Numbered from the stretch's first letter, positions 8,716-18,057 are shown. The stretch: 64,000 nt of DNA from an unicellular cyanobacterium SU2 (GCA_002110465.1 NEED01000017.1:58329-122328), one strand, 5' to 3'. The notes: generated by a model not told the origin, from the sequence alone. Program-made: numbers and translations.

Positions 8716-8738
8716 TAAGGTGGGCATTGTCCACCTTA
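8716..8738. terminator. bidirectional hairpin between convergent genes
   Basis: TAAGGTGG pairs with CCACCTTA around a 7-base loop, followed on the plus strand by AAATTTAA. It lies in the 62-bp gap between two convergent genes and could serve both. It is a variant of the GGTGGGCAATGCCCACC palindrome. Confidence 0.6.
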
Positions 8739-8764
8739 AATTTAACTAAATCACGTTTGAGCGT

Positions 8765-9526
8765 TTACCAGAAAGAATTCCAGCGACTGGTGCGAAGGGT
8801 ACGATTCGGATTGTTAAAATTAGGACTTTGACGGGTAGTTTGTGGTGATACCCTTAAACCCGATTGTAAGGTCAAGGTCAGATCTCGGTTAGGATCAATG
8901 AGGATCATCTCTTCTTCTCCACCCCCAATAATTTGCCCTTCTGGTAATGCCCATCCTGCTAGTGTACCAAAGGCTGCTCCTCCTAACACTTCTAGGGCAT
9001 CAATACGGCGATCGCCTGTGGTTCCTGCGATAATGGTAGCTGTTCCTGCCCCGGCAAAGGTTCCTGTTAAGATATCACTAATACTCGCCCCTTGATTGAC
9101 GGTTTCCGTGGTAGAAATAACGTTAGAGGTTGCAGATAAAGGTATCCATTGACCATCATCAAAGATCATTTCCCTAGCCACAAATTGAGAACCTTGTTCT
9201 ACCGGTTGAATTTGACCAATAATTTTGGTTCCAGCAGGAATTAATAAATTACCATTGCGATCGCGGATATTGGCTGCTACATTCAATTCTAAGGGGAAAT
9301 ATTCATCTTTGGCTACCCGAATTTTTTCTGAAGAATCATAGCGAATAGGAATCAGGGTTCCTGACGGAATAACCACAGAATTAGAATTCGTAAAAGACTC
9401 AGTATTAGAGGGATAGGGTTGAGCCGAAACCGGTGTGATCGTTAATAAAGAAGTTCCTGATGTAACTCCGATCAAAACCGCCATTAAACTAGAGATTGTA
9501 GACTTAGGAAAATTAAGGTTTAACAT
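8765..9526 (-). CDS. secreted protein with TrbI/VirB10-like beta domain and glycine-rich C-terminal region (paralogue of 32159-32875)
   Basis: 253 residues. Residues 1-36 form a signal peptide (LMAVLIGVTSGTSLLTITP, cleavage near VSAQ). Residues 50-125 resemble the TrbI/VirB10 barrel: VIPSGTLIPIRYDSSEKI, NVAANIRDRNGNLLIPAG, TKIIGQIQPVEQGSQF. Then comes a glycine/alanine segment (ILTGTFAGAGTATIIAG) and the block TGDRRIDALEVLGGAAFGTL, AGWALPEG, IDPNRDLTLTLQSGL. The same architecture is in the paralogue 23 kb away. Conjugation genes are absent, so transfer functions are unlikely; it is probably a periplasmic or outer-membrane-associated cyanobacterial family of unknown role. Confidence in coding is high, in function low. 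Confidence 0.85.
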   Translation of the reverse strand: MLNLNFPKSTISSLMAVLIGVTSGTSLLTITPVSAQPYPSNTESFTNSNSVVIPSGTLIPIRYDSSEKIRVAKDEYFPLELNVAANIRDRNGNLLIPAGTKIIGQIQPVEQGSQFVAREMIFDDGQWIPLSATSNVISTTETVNQGASISDILTGTFAGAGTATIIAGTTGDRRIDALEVLGGAAFGTLAGWALPEGQIIGGGEEEMILIDPNRDLTLTLQSGLRVSPQTTRQSPNFNNPNRTLRTSRWNSFW

Positions 9527-9761
9527 TGATGCTGCACTCCTTGAGGTCTAACGTAAGAAATAGAATATTGAACTTTCTCTACTTTTAGATTAGCTATTAT
9601 TATTAAACTATGTCAGTCCCAAAACATAGGTATTTTAGAGAATTAATTGATTCTACTTTATCTTTAAAAGTGGAAAAAAAGGGAATTGGCAAAAGGAAAA
9701 AAGCAACAATAAAATTATAGGAATCTCATATATTGATTAATTAAAGTGATTAGGAAATAAA

Positions 9762-10415
9762 ATGAAAATCCTAAATTTATATTTTCTGATTGTTTTTGGT
9801 GGAATTTTACTAAGAGATGTTAACTGGATTGGAATTAGAGAAGGGGTTAAAGATTTGGTAATTATTTTCGGAGTAATTATTGCCCTTGTTAACTATTTAA
9901 GCCAAGATAGTCAAAGAAAAATAGATAATAGCCTCAAAATTCTTGAAACGTTTTGGAATAATATTTCGGCTGAAGATTTAGAAACTTGGAAAGATATTTG
10001 TATAAGAAATTGGGAGGCATCAGGTGCTGAACTAGGATTTTTTATTGTTTATAATCAGAAAAATGAGAGTCAACAAATCCCTTTATCTTATTTATTTATT
10101 ATAGAAGGTTATGATCCTATTATTGATGATAAATATAAAGGAGAAGACTGGAAGTTAGGCGTTGTGAAGCATATGGCAGAGCAGTTCAATATAATTGGTT
10201 ATCAGATTTTGAATGGTAAAGTATATTTTAACGTAATTTATTTTCAACTTGATCAATTAATGGATACTATTTATAATTGGATTTTAATGATTGACAATGA
10301 AGAACATAAAAGATTTGTAACAAAAACTTGGTTTTCCTATTTCATTGAAATGTATCAAATAAAATCCAAAGCAATAGAAAAATTGCCCAAAAAAACTTAT
10401 ATTAATGGTTGCTAA
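9762..10415 (+). CDS. hypothetical membrane-anchored protein (217 residues)
   Basis: The N-terminus has one or two hydrophobic segments (ILNLYFLIVFGGILL, then DLVIIFGVIIALVNYL), followed by a soluble domain rich in Trp and Asp. An AGGA ribosome-binding site stands 7 bases before the ATG at 9762. The soluble part has ETFWNNISAEDLETWKDICI and RFVTKTWFSYFIEMYQIK. The gene is noticeably more AT-rich than chlI downstream, which may indicate transfer. I recognise no family. It converges on the HNH endonuclease gene with a 14-bp gap. Confidence 0.65.
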   Translation: MKILNLYFLIVFGGILLRDVNWIGIREGVKDLVIIFGVIIALVNYLSQDSQRKIDNSLKILETFWNNISAEDLETWKDICIRNWEASGAELGFFIVYNQKNESQQIPLSYLFIIEGYDPIIDDKYKGEDWKLGVVKHMAEQFNIIGYQILNGKVYFNVIYFQLDQLMDTIYNWILMIDNEEHKRFVTKTWFSYFIEMYQIKSKAIEKLPKKTYINGC

Positions 10416-10429
10416 AGTTGTTTTTCATA

Positions 10430-10726
10430 TTAATTAAGTGAAAACAATGACAATTGCCCTGGTGAAATATTTCCCCTTTTTCCTTGATGATAACTAAGGT
10501 GACACGGCGAACAAAGCGGGCGAAGATTATTCGAGTCAGAATTTTCTGGATTATAATCACTATGATGCACCTGTAACGTTCTGGCTTTTCTTTCCTTAAT
10601 ACTAAGCTTTGAAATATCCTCCCCTGGTTTAATACACTGTATCCCACACTTGGCACATTTCCACTCTGCAGCTTCCTTGATAGTATGTGCAATGGTTTTC
10701 CAATTCTTAGGATATCGAGAGGTCAT
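10430..10726 (-). CDS. HNH endonuclease domain protein
   Basis: A 98-residue stand-alone HNH nuclease. Zinc-finger cysteines C24 and C27 (CAKCG) and C72 and C75 (CSPC) frame the HNH core: H54-H55 (QVHHSDYNPEN), N67 (NNLRPLC) and H76. The arrangement is like small McrA/HNH nucleases found with mobile introns, phages or defence genes. No partner gene is attached. The adjacent convergent gene at 9762-10415 is the only other accessory-looking gene nearby. Its target is unknown. Confidence 0.85.
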   Translation of the reverse strand: MTSRYPKNWKTIAHTIKEAAEWKCAKCGIQCIKPGEDISKLSIKERKARTLQVHHSDYNPENSDSNNLRPLCSPCHLSYHQGKRGNISPGQLSLFSLN

Positions 10727-10877
10727 ATCTATTTAGATTAGATTGAACAAAGACTACTATTTATTAATATTCCCACACCTTATGCACCTCTGATACTCCT
10801 ACAGTATGGCACAATAGAAAATGCTGACTAAATGATAGTTACGTCAAACTGCACTAACCGAACTTTAGATAACCCCA

Positions 10878-11954
10878 ATGACTGCAACCCTTGAAGCCCC
10901 CTCAAAAACTCGTCGAGTCGTTTTTCCCTTCACTGCTATTGTTGGCCAAGAAGAGATGAAACTGGCCTTGCTACTAAACGTCATTGACCCTAAAATCGGT
11001 GGTGTAATGATTATGGGCGATCGCGGAACCGGAAAATCTACTACCATTCGCGCCTTAGCTGACTTGCTCCCCGAAATTGAAGTGGTAGCTAACGATCCTT
11101 TCAACTCCGACCCCGATGATCCCGACTTAATGAGCGATCGCGTCCGTCAACAACTCGAAGAAAATATTCCCCTTCAAGTAACAGCGAAAAAAGTGACGAT
11201 GGTGGATCTTCCCCTCGGAGCCACTGAAGATCGGGTTTGTGGAACGATTGACATCGAAAAAGCCCTCTCAGAAGGGGTCAAAGCCTTTGAACCTGGACTA
11301 TTAGCTAAAGCTAACCGTGGTATCCTCTACGTGGATGAGGTTAACCTTCTCGATGACCACCTGGTTGATGTTCTCCTTGACTCTGCGGCTAGTGGCTGGA
11401 ATACAGTTGAACGGGAAGGAATATCCATTCGTCACCCAGCGCGGTTTGTCTTAGTCGGTTCAGGAAACCCCGAAGAAGGAGAATTACGACCTCAATTGCT
11501 TGATCGCTTCGGAATGCACGCAGAAATTCACACAGTTAAAGAACCAGCCTTGAGGGTCAAAATTGTAGAACAACGCTCGGAATTTGACCGAGATCCCCAA
11601 AAATTCTGTAGGGAATATCAACCTCAACAAGAAGAATTACAAAACCGCTTGGTTCAAGCCCAGGAACTCCTCAAACAGGTTAATGTAGATTATGACTTGC
11701 GGGTGAAAGTTTCCGAAGTTTGCTCAGAACTCGATGTAGATGGACTACGGGGAGATATTGTTACTAATCGTGCAGCCAAAGCGTTAGCCGCCTTTGAGGG
11801 ACGGACAGAAGTGACCATAGATGATATTCGTCGCACTATTGTCTTGTGCTTGCGTCACCGACTTCGCAAAGATCCCCTCGAAACTATTGATTCTGGTTAT
11901 AAAGTTAATAAAGCTTTTAATCGGGTGTTTGGCTTAGAAACGGAAGAAAGTTAA
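10878..11954 (+). CDS. chlI: magnesium chelatase subunit ChlI (AAA+ ATPase)
   Basis: A 358-residue ATPase subunit of Mg-chelatase, which inserts Mg2+ into protoporphyrin IX with ChlD and ChlH at the chlorophyll branch point. Walker A is GDRGTGKST (residues 47-55), Walker B is [15 protein letters not shown] near 150, then sensor 1 [11 protein letters not shown] and the LLDRFGMH motif. Length and N-terminus fit the family. HIP1 octamers lie within the gene. It is monocistronic here; chlD and chlH are not in the window. Confidence 0.97.
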   Translation: MTATLEAPSKTRRVVFPFTAIVGQEEMKLALLLNVIDPKIGGVMIMGDRGTGKSTTIRALADLLPEIEVVANDPFNSDPDDPDLMSDRVRQQLEENIPLQVTAKKVTMVDLPLGATEDRVCGTIDIEKALSEGVKAFEPGLLAKANRGILYVDEVNLLDDHLVDVLLDSAASGWNTVEREGISIRHPARFVLVGSGNPEEGELRPQLLDRFGMHAEIHTVKEPALRVKIVEQRSEFDRDPQKFCREYQPQQEELQNRLVQAQELLKQVNVDYDLRVKVSEVCSELDVDGLRGDIVTNRAAKALAAFEGRTEVTIDDIRRTIVLCLRHRLRKDPLETIDSGYKVNKAFNRVFGLETEES

Positions 11955-11960
11955 TTAGTT

Positions 11961-12110
11961 GAGGGTTTGTAGTCAAGGCTTGAGCCTCTATAGGTAAGCA
12001 AAATGAATTGTATGTTTGTAGTGAGTCCTTTAGGACTGATGTGATAGGACTAAAGTCCTTACTACGAACCTTGAGTCGTTGAACCAAGAATCCCCCGAAT
12101 TATATTTGTG
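11961..12110. repeat. cluster of palindromic 'CTTTAG' repeats
   Basis: Between chlI and the M48 gene, 12014-12070 begins GTTTGTAGTGAGTCCTTTAG and ends in the inverse form (CTAAAGTCCTTACTACGAACC), so its ends are inverted repeats of about 20 bp. A weaker relative (GTAGTCAAGGCTTGAGCC) precedes it. The family recurs at 14612, 15283, 34147, 42601 and 45126. No coding content. Confidence 0.7.
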
Positions 12111-12121
12111 GGGAGTCTCAA

Positions 12122-14113
12122 CTAAACGAAAAAGGGTAAAATTCCTCCTAAAATAATTATTCCTAACCCCATTAACAGTGTCCCCAACCGAGGATAACTA
12201 TGAATCTTATGGTTATCGGTGGAAACCTCGACTAAATCCAGCCAGGGCATTACACCACGGCGGAACCAGCCAACGGTAGTCACTGACGAATCTAATAACT
12301 TTTCTACCTGAGTTGAACCAAATAGGAAATTGCCAACAGCCCCGAAACGGGACACATAACGAGCAAAAATCATTCCTTTTGAGTCTTGTAATTTTAAATC
12401 TGAGCCAAAGCCATATCCTGCGTCACCACGACCAATGAATTTACCTTGGAGTCTGACTGGTTGACCACGAACAGGACTAGCATAGGGATTACACATTAAG
12501 GTCAAAATATCGGATTGAGGCGATCGCGAAAAATCAGGATAAACTAACCAAGTTTTCACGATTAACCCTCCACTAAAACCAATTAGAACCCATCTCAAGA
12601 CTTCTAAGGATAAAGTGAGTCCTAAAACTAATCCTAATAATGCCCCAAAAATATGTAAATTTCCGACAATAAACTCAAATAAAAAAGTGTTCCACAGTTT
12701 CTGTTTATCAAGTTTATTCCCCTCTCGGACAACTTCTGCTATGTTAAAATCCGTATCTAGTCCGATTTGTTCAGCATAGACGCTCAAAGCTCGAATACGT
12801 TTTCCTGTTAAGGGATGAGTTGAATTTAACTCGATTAACTTAGCCCAAGGATTAAACAAGTCCCAAAGAAATACCCGACCTAGAGGTTGAGAACTCGAAC
12901 TAATACGATACACTGTCCCCGTCGATGCTGCATCATGGGGATCATAGATTCCCAGGGCGCGGGTTCCCTCCATCAACCAACTCAGCTTGCTAGTTTTTTG
13001 TGTTTCTTCAACGATTCCATAGGCAATTTTTACTAAAGCCCTCGATAGTCCATTGGGATTTCCGGTTGTTTCTGCGGCAAAATGATCTGCGTAATATTCT
13101 CTGGTTCGAGACAGATATAACATTAAATAAGTCCCAATAATATAGAAAAGATAGGCTCCAATTGAAGCAACTTTTACCCCATCTTTAAGTTTATTATCAT
13201 TGTCCCCTTTACTGCTTAATTCCCTGGTAAATAAATAAATTAAATAAGTAATTTGAACTAACGTAGAAGCTACGGTCATAATGGCAAAATCCCAATGGAC
13301 AATATGACCTAATTCATGGGCGTAGACTGTAGCAATTTCGTCATCGTCAAGATAGGTAAATAATCCCTCACTCACTACTAACCGCGCTTGATCACGAAAG
13401 GAACCGTAGGTAAAAGCAGTCGGATTTTGATCGTCAATAATTCCTAAACGGGGATAGCGGATTTTGTGTTCTCGACAAACTTTTAAGATAAGCTCTGCTG
13501 TTTCGGGACTTTTCCGCTTGATTTCAGCTAAAGTAACCCAACGGGTTTTGTAAAGCCAGCGTTGCGTTTGATCCATAATCATTGGAGAAATTAAAAAAGC
13601 CAGACCGTTAAACCCTAGGGTAATCATGAGTGCAATAATTAAGCCTAACGTTGGGTTGTTATTACCAACAATTAAAAATAATCCTAAACATAACGATAAT
13701 ACTATTCCTAATAATAAAAAGAGGGTGATACTAGACGCAAAAGAAAGGCTATCAGCCATTTTGGGCATTCTTAACTTAACCCCTGTTTGTTCAGCCCTTC
13801 CTGCTTTATCTTCTGACCAATGGGGAGCATCTTTTCCGTTCCTAATAACCGTTTCATTGGTCGCTAAAATAGACAGAAAACTTCTGGCCCATTCCTTTAT
13901 TTCAGAATTTCTATGTTTTTTTAATTTTTCACCAAGAGCGATCGCTTTGTCTAATTGACCATTTCCTCGATAAGCTCTCGCTAAAGCCATTAAACCTTGT
14001 ATGTAAAAGGGAGAGCGGCGATCGCCATTAGTCTTACAGTAGTTTTCGAGATATTGGACAGCTTGGGTAAACTGTTGATGCTGTAGTGCTTTTAATCCTT
14101 CATTTAATGACAT
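12122..14113 (-). CDS. M48 family zinc metalloprotease with N-terminal TPR-like region (HtpX-like)
   Basis: 663 residues. The N-terminal 85 residues form TPR-like helices (LKALQHQQFTQAVQYLENYC, LMALARAYRGNGQLDKAIAL). Two transmembrane helices follow at about 127-180. The catalytic HELGHIVHWD has zinc ligands H266 and H270 and Glu267; the third ligand is E339 in TREYYADHFAAE. Further membrane helices lie near 280-335 and 485-520, and a last one at the C-terminus. Residues 540-640 form a soluble domain (GQPVRLQGKFIGRGDAGYGF). The layout suggests an integral-membrane quality-control protease like HtpX with extra domains. It stands alone, divergent from the next gene. Confidence 0.88.
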   Translation of the reverse strand: MSLNEGLKALQHQQFTQAVQYLENYCKTNGDRRSPFYIQGLMALARAYRGNGQLDKAIALGEKLKKHRNSEIKEWARSFLSILATNETVIRNGKDAPHWSEDKAGRAEQTGVKLRMPKMADSLSFASSITLFLLLGIVLSLCLGLFLIVGNNNPTLGLIIALMITLGFNGLAFLISPMIMDQTQRWLYKTRWVTLAEIKRKSPETAELILKVCREHKIRYPRLGIIDDQNPTAFTYGSFRDQARLVVSEGLFTYLDDDEIATVYAHELGHIVHWDFAIMTVASTLVQITYLIYLFTRELSSKGDNDNKLKDGVKVASIGAYLFYIIGTYLMLYLSRTREYYADHFAAETTGNPNGLSRALVKIAYGIVEETQKTSKLSWLMEGTRALGIYDPHDAASTGTVYRISSSSQPLGRVFLWDLFNPWAKLIELNSTHPLTGKRIRALSVYAEQIGLDTDFNIAEVVREGNKLDKQKLWNTFLFEFIVGNLHIFGALLGLVLGLTLSLEVLRWVLIGFSGGLIVKTWLVYPDFSRSPQSDILTLMCNPYASPVRGQPVRLQGKFIGRGDAGYGFGSDLKLQDSKGMIFARYVSRFGAVGNFLFGSTQVEKLLDSSVTTVGWFRRGVMPWLDLVEVSTDNHKIHSYPRLGTLLMGLGIIILGGILPFFV

Positions 14114-14237
14114 GGGTTTTACCTAATGACTCAATCGATGAGTGATTTATCCTATAAATACCCATTTTCAAGACACAAATTACAATATCAGGTTCTTCAT
14201 CCAGAAAAATTCTAATAACTTAAACAAACAAGTCCAC

Positions 14238-14570
14238 ATGATCTTATCCATTTTGGAACAGTTCTTTCCTATTACCAGAACAAAAAGACAAGAACTTCAC
14301 AAAAATTATAAAATTCTCAAAAGTGAAGTTGAAAAATTGGGAAAATACTACGAACAAAAATCTTATGAAGAACTTTTATCTCCTGCTGAAAAAAATGAAA
14401 TTATCCAAATTGTTAATAACCAAAAGCTTTATTTTTCTGGTGAAGCATATCAGATAACAAAAGACGGAACCCTTTGTTTTTCTTTAGATGCTGATGGTTT
14501 ACCAACAATGCTAGGGATTAAGCCATCCTATCACTTTTATAAAAAGCCCGATCAATCGGTTTATTATTAG
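14238..14570 (+). CDS. hypothetical protein (110 residues)
   Basis: Not recognised. From the ATG at 14238 it reads MILSILEQFFPITRTKRQEL, then a charged helical region (KILKSEVEKLGKYYEQKSYE) and a beta-like C-terminus with LYFSGEAYQITKDGTLCFSL and PTMLGIKPSYHFYKK. An in-frame GTG at 14142 would add 32 residues of low-complexity sequence with no clear ribosome-binding site, so I prefer the ATG. No signal peptide. It is divergent from the M48 protease gene. Confidence 0.55.
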   Translation: MILSILEQFFPITRTKRQELHKNYKILKSEVEKLGKYYEQKSYEELLSPAEKNEIIQIVNNQKLYFSGEAYQITKDGTLCFSLDADGLPTMLGIKPSYHFYKKPDQSVYY

Positions 14571-14611
14571 TCAGTCAATCAAAAGTCATAATCAAACAGA
14601 AAACAGCCAAG

Positions 14612-14640
14612 TTCGTAGTCGGGGCTTTAGCCCTAATTTT
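14612..14640. repeat. palindromic repeat 'GGGGCTTTAGCCC'
   Basis: GTTCGTAGTCGGGGCTTTAG followed by CCCT, a single half of the element at 12014-12070 with an internal GGGGCTTTAGCCC palindrome. Confidence 0.6.
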
Positions 14641-14651
14641 CATGATTTTTA

Positions 14652-14817
14652 CTGACATATTGCACATCTTAAAAGAAAACTTAACAATCAAAATCTAGAC
14701 CGTCAATTCTAAAGCAATTCTGCTCAAAAGAAAATCCTCTTGCCATCCCCCCTGCCCCCCTTCAAAAGGGGGTATCTATCCTCATAAGCTAGTTTGATAG
14801 AAGGTGCAAGATCTGAG
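14652..14817. repeat. MITE-like element with CTGACAT-TTGCAC / GGTGCAAGATCTGAG ends
   Basis: The left end CTGACATATTGCAC is an inverted match to the right end GGTGCAAGATCTGAG, with about 165 bp between. The interior holds a CCCCCTTCAAAAGGGGG hairpin and no open frame. The same ends bound a 119-bp unit at 21762-21880, and a lone left end is at 61800-61835. This fills the gap between 14571 and 14881. Confidence 0.6.
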
Positions 14818-14881
14818 TTTAAAGAAAACCAATTACCAAATATTATTTATTTTTATCTAGGTACACAAATCTTTTCTAAGT

Positions 14882-15097
14882 TTACAATTGAACTTGATAA
14901 GTTTTATGATCAATAGTCACCTGATCCCCACTAATTAGCTTTCTCCCTCGTCTGGTTTCTAATATTCCATTTACTAAAACTTCTCCCCCTTGAATTCTTA
15001 CTTTAGCTTCTCCTCCGGTTTGTACCAGTCCTTGCCATTTGAGAAATTGACCAAGTTTAATAGTTATTTCTTTCTCATGTGATAATTGATTATTCAT
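14882..15097 (-). CDS. S4-domain RNA-binding protein (YbcJ/YaaA type)
   Basis: A 71-residue stand-alone S4 domain: ITIKLGQFLKWQGLVQTGGE, then AKVRIQGGEVLVNG and ETRRGRKLISGDQVTI. The G-G-E/V-x-V-N-G and the R-x-G-R-K-L loop are the RNA-contact parts of S4 domains. YbcJ-type proteins are small ribosome- or RNA-associated factors with no firm role. It is monocistronic, with repeat-rich flanks. Confidence 0.88.
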   Translation of the reverse strand: MNNQLSHEKEITIKLGQFLKWQGLVQTGGEAKVRIQGGEVLVNGILETRRGRKLISGDQVTIDHKTYQVQL

Positions 15098-15254
15098 TTT
15101 CTTACTCCTTTTTCTCTTTTACTATAATAAACGTTTTTATTCCCTAAGATGGAACAAAATATATCAATAAAATTATTTTTTTGCTAATCATACCAATCGC
15201 AACCGAAATAGTAAGATAATTTGGAATGCAAGAAATCAAAACATTGTATACCTT

Positions 15255-15400
15255 ATAAGTAGGTGATCAAAAAATACAGTTAAGTTTGTAGTAAGCCCTT
15301 TAGGGCAAGAAAGGTTTTTCGTCATGGGATGATCCGAACCCTTACTGCTAACTTTTCTATTTTATGTTTAATTAGACTTACCTACTTAAAAAGTAGTGAA
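15255..15400. repeat. nested palindromic repeat cluster
   Basis: An outer inverted pair (AAGTAGGT near 15257 and ACCTACTT near 15382-15389) encloses a copy of the CTTTAG family: AAGTTTGTAGTAAGCCCTTT on the left and CCCTTACTGCTAAC on the right. This fills most of the 15098-15469 gap. No gene is seen. Confidence 0.6.
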
Positions 15401-15469
15401 GATTTTTGCGACAAACTAAGAATACGAAAAAATGGTTCAATCATTTATAAAATAGGAGCTTAATAAAAC

Positions 15470-15769
15470 ATGGCTATTATTGCAACGTTAACTTATGGAA
15501 TTGTCTCTTTAATTGGCGGCTTAGTGGGCTATTTAAAAGCTGGTAGTAAAATTTCCCTAATCTCTGGCGGTATTAGTGGACTCTTACTGTTAATTTGTAG
15601 TTATTTTCTTAGTATTGGAGTTAACTGGGCTTTATTTCTGGCTGTTGTTATTACCGTAACCTTAATTATCGTTTTTTCACTTCGCTTACAAAAAACCCGC
15701 AAATTTATGCCAAGCGGATTGATGATTGCTTTAGGAGTAGTTGTTTTGGTATTTTTGCTAAATTATTAA
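15470..15769 (+). CDS. TMEM14 family small membrane protein
   Basis: A 99-residue protein with four hydrophobic stretches: ATLTYGIVSLIGGLVGYLKA, then SLISGGISGLLLLICSYF, WALFLAVVITVTLIIVFSLR and SGLMIALGVVVLVFLL. GYLKAGSKxSLISGG is the TMEM14/UPF0136 signature, and the RLQKTRKFMPSGLM loop is conserved in the family. Plastid relatives (FAX proteins) move fatty acids across envelopes; a similar role here is only inference. A TAGGAG site precedes the ATG at 15470. Confidence 0.88.
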   Translation: MAIIATLTYGIVSLIGGLVGYLKAGSKISLISGGISGLLLLICSYFLSIGVNWALFLAVVITVTLIIVFSLRLQKTRKFMPSGLMIALGVVVLVFLLNY

Positions 15770-15981
15770 TATAGCTTGGTTTTGGAGATATTTTATGCTT
15801 TTTTGACGCGCTCTTTTACGGATAGCGGGGATATTCTCCCAATATTCCTGGTAAAATTTAGTTAAGTTAGGGGGCGATCGCCCTGGCAGGATCTTTCAAC
15901 TGCATCAAATTAAATTAATATCAATTATACTATTAAAGTTCTAGTTTTTTTTAGTTTCATCCAAAAATATAAGGTAACGTA

Positions 15982-16812
15982 ATGGGTACACAGTGGGAAA
16001 ATTTCAAGCAAAATTTAGGGATATGGGAAGGCTCATTTACGCAGATCTCACCTATGGGGGAAGTCTTAGAAAGTAACCCTTCAATTTTATCTCTAGAGCC
16101 AGAAGAAAATGACAAAGTTCGCTTTAGTATTCGTCGCTATAGTTCTGAGGGTTTAGAAGCCCCTCCAGTGAGAGAATTAACTCAAGTTTATGAATCTTTA
16201 GGCCGTCATTTAGTCTTTTTTGATGATGGCTCTTTTTCTAAAGGGAATATACAAATGGCTCCCTTTTCTGAATTTTTTAGCGAGTATGGATTTGTTAATC
16301 AAGATCGTCGTTTACGTTTTGTTCAACAATTTGATAAAGATGGTTTATTTAAAAGTTTAACCTTAATTAGAGAAAAAAGGGCTAATGCAATAGCAGAAGA
16401 ACAACCCGAGTTGACGATAGAACAATTAGAAGGAAAATGGACAGGAGTTGCTCATACTTTATATCCTGATTTAAGACCCCCGACAACTGATGCGACGACC
16501 TTAGAAGTGAAGAAAATTAATGATAATCTCGTAGAGAACAAATTAAGTTTTGCTAATCAGACAATTTCCTCTCAGGCTAGTCTCCAGGGTAATAGGTTAG
16601 AATTTGATCAGGGAACGATGAAACTGAGATTATTATTGTTACCTGGAGGCGGGTCTAGTTTAGTCCCTATACAACTGAAAAATCGTCAACCTTTCTTTGT
16701 AGAAACAGGTTGGTTACTTGAACCAAAACTGAGAAAAAGATTGATTCGTAACTATGATGAACAAGGGAGATGGACAAGTTCCACCCTAGTGATTGAACGC
16801 CATAACAGTTAA
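15982..16812 (+). CDS. DUF3598 family protein (lipocalin-like, cyanobacterial)
   Basis: 276 residues in two beta-barrel-like halves. The N-terminal half starts [20 protein letters not shown], with [11 protein letters not shown] and [12 protein letters not shown]. The C-terminal half starts [20 protein letters not shown] and ends LVIERH. This is the DUF3598 pattern found almost only in cyanobacteria and plastid relatives; function is unknown, though the fold recalls phycobilin lyase CpcS-type lipocalins. An AAGG site precedes the ATG. Its stop codon overlaps the pyrD stop by four bases (TTAA). Confidence 0.85.
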   Translation: MGTQWENFKQNLGIWEGSFTQISPMGEVLESNPSILSLEPEENDKVRFSIRRYSSEGLEAPPVRELTQVYESLGRHLVFFDDGSFSKGNIQMAPFSEFFSEYGFVNQDRRLRFVQQFDKDGLFKSLTLIREKRANAIAEEQPELTIEQLEGKWTGVAHTLYPDLRPPTTDATTLEVKKINDNLVENKLSFANQTISSQASLQGNRLEFDQGTMKLRLLLLPGGGSSLVPIQLKNRQPFFVETGWLLEPKLRKRLIRNYDEQGRWTSSTLVIERHNS

Positions 16813-17951
16813 TGGAAATTATTGGACTTTATTCCCACTCCTTGAGACAAATGGGATAATCCTTCTTGTTCTAATTTTTTAACCAATCCAGTGAGAATTT
16901 GCGGAATAATCCACGGTCCTTGATAAATCCATCCCGTATAAAGTTGTAATAAACTCGCTCCTGCTGTAATTTTGTCCCAAGCATCTTCTGGAGTGAAAAT
17001 TCCCCCAACCCCAATAATAGGTAATTTTCCTTGGGTTTTTTGGTAAATAAAACGGATGATTTCTGTTGAGCGATCGCGTACAGGTATCCCGCTAATTCCC
17101 CCCGCTTCATCTTCAATTGTGTTCCCTGTTTCTGGCAAAATTTTAGTGGTTAATCCTTCCCGTTTAATGGTAGTGTTTGTGGCAATAATGCCAGCTAAGT
17201 TATAAATTTGAGCTAATTCAATAATGGTTAAAATGGTCTCCCAATCTAAATCTGGGGAAATTTTAACAAAAAGGGGTTTGTGTTGTTGATTAGCTTCTTG
17301 TAACTCCTGTAAAATCGTGCTGAGTTGTTCTCCTTCTTGGAGCGATCGCAACCCTGGAGTATTGGGAGAACTAACATTCACGACAAAATAATCCGCCTGA
17401 TCTTCAAGGTAACGAAAACTCCCGACATAGTCTTTTGCCGCCTCTTCTAGGGGGGTAATTTTAGACTTACATAAGTTGATCCCAATGGGAATAGTACGGG
17501 GGTTACGCTGCCAAATTTCCCTCAATGTTTGAGCAATAATTTCTGCCCCTTGATTATTCGCTCCCAGACGGTTTAAAGCGGCTTTATCCAGGGGTAAGCG
17601 AAACAAACGAGGACGGGGGTTTCCTGGTTGAGCATGGAGGGTAACAGCCCCTAATTCCGCAAACCCAAAGCCTAAATGACTCCACATGGCTGCTGCTATT
17701 CCATCTTTATCACATCCTGCGGCTAATCCTACGGGGTTATCAAAGGTTAACCCCCATAATGTTTGTTTCAGGCGAGGATCATCTACACCAAAAGACTGAT
17801 CGAGTTGGGAAAGTAACCAACGTCCCCCAAGAGTATGACGAGTGCGATCGAGGGTACTTAAAGTTTTTAAGAGTTGTAAATGCGCGCCTTCTGGATTATT
17901 TTTAGCGGCTGTTAGTAGAAACGGATAGAGAGGTTTAGCTAAATTAAACAT
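16809..17951 (-). CDS. pyrD: dihydroorotate dehydrogenase (quinone), class 2
   Basis: A 380-residue membrane-associated flavoenzyme that oxidises dihydroorotate to orotate in pyrimidine synthesis, passing electrons to quinone. Class 2 features are the N-terminal extension, [17 protein letters not shown] and [24 protein letters not shown] and substrate contacts include [17 protein letters not shown] (Ser base), [20 protein letters not shown] and the C-terminal [29 protein letters not shown]. Complete length. It converges on the DUF3598 gene. Confidence 0.97.
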   Translation of the reverse strand: MFNLAKPLYPFLLTAAKNNPEGAHLQLLKTLSTLDRTRHTLGGRWLLSQLDQSFGVDDPRLKQTLWGLTFDNPVGLAAGCDKDGIAAAMWSHLGFGFAELGAVTLHAQPGNPRPRLFRLPLDKAALNRLGANNQGAEIIAQTLREIWQRNPRTIPIGINLCKSKITPLEEAAKDYVGSFRYLEDQADYFVVNVSSPNTPGLRSLQEGEQLSTILQELQEANQQHKPLFVKISPDLDWETILTIIELAQIYNLAGIIATNTTIKREGLTTKILPETGNTIEDEAGGISGIPVRDRSTEIIRFIYQKTQGKLPIIGVGGIFTPEDAWDKITAGASLLQLYTGWIYQGPWIIPQILTGLVKKLEQEGLSHLSQGVGIKSNNFH

Positions 17952-18057
17952 AAGATCATATTAAGTTTGTCGTAAGGGTTTTAGCTTGTTTAATTATCCT
18001 AAAAAAACGACCAATAATTGCCAAATTCAGACTATTTAATTTTATATTTATATAATT

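Noticed and set aside
8765..9526. Evidence for a conjugation system because of TrbI-like domains
   Set aside because: No other tra/trb/virB gene lies in the window and the second paralogue is also isolated, so type IV secretion is not supported.
15800..15900. Short complement-strand peptide (KFYQEYWENIPAIRKRARQK) after the TMEM14 gene
   Set aside because: About 40 codons without a start codon or ribosome-binding site; could be a gene remnant, but I cannot name a family.
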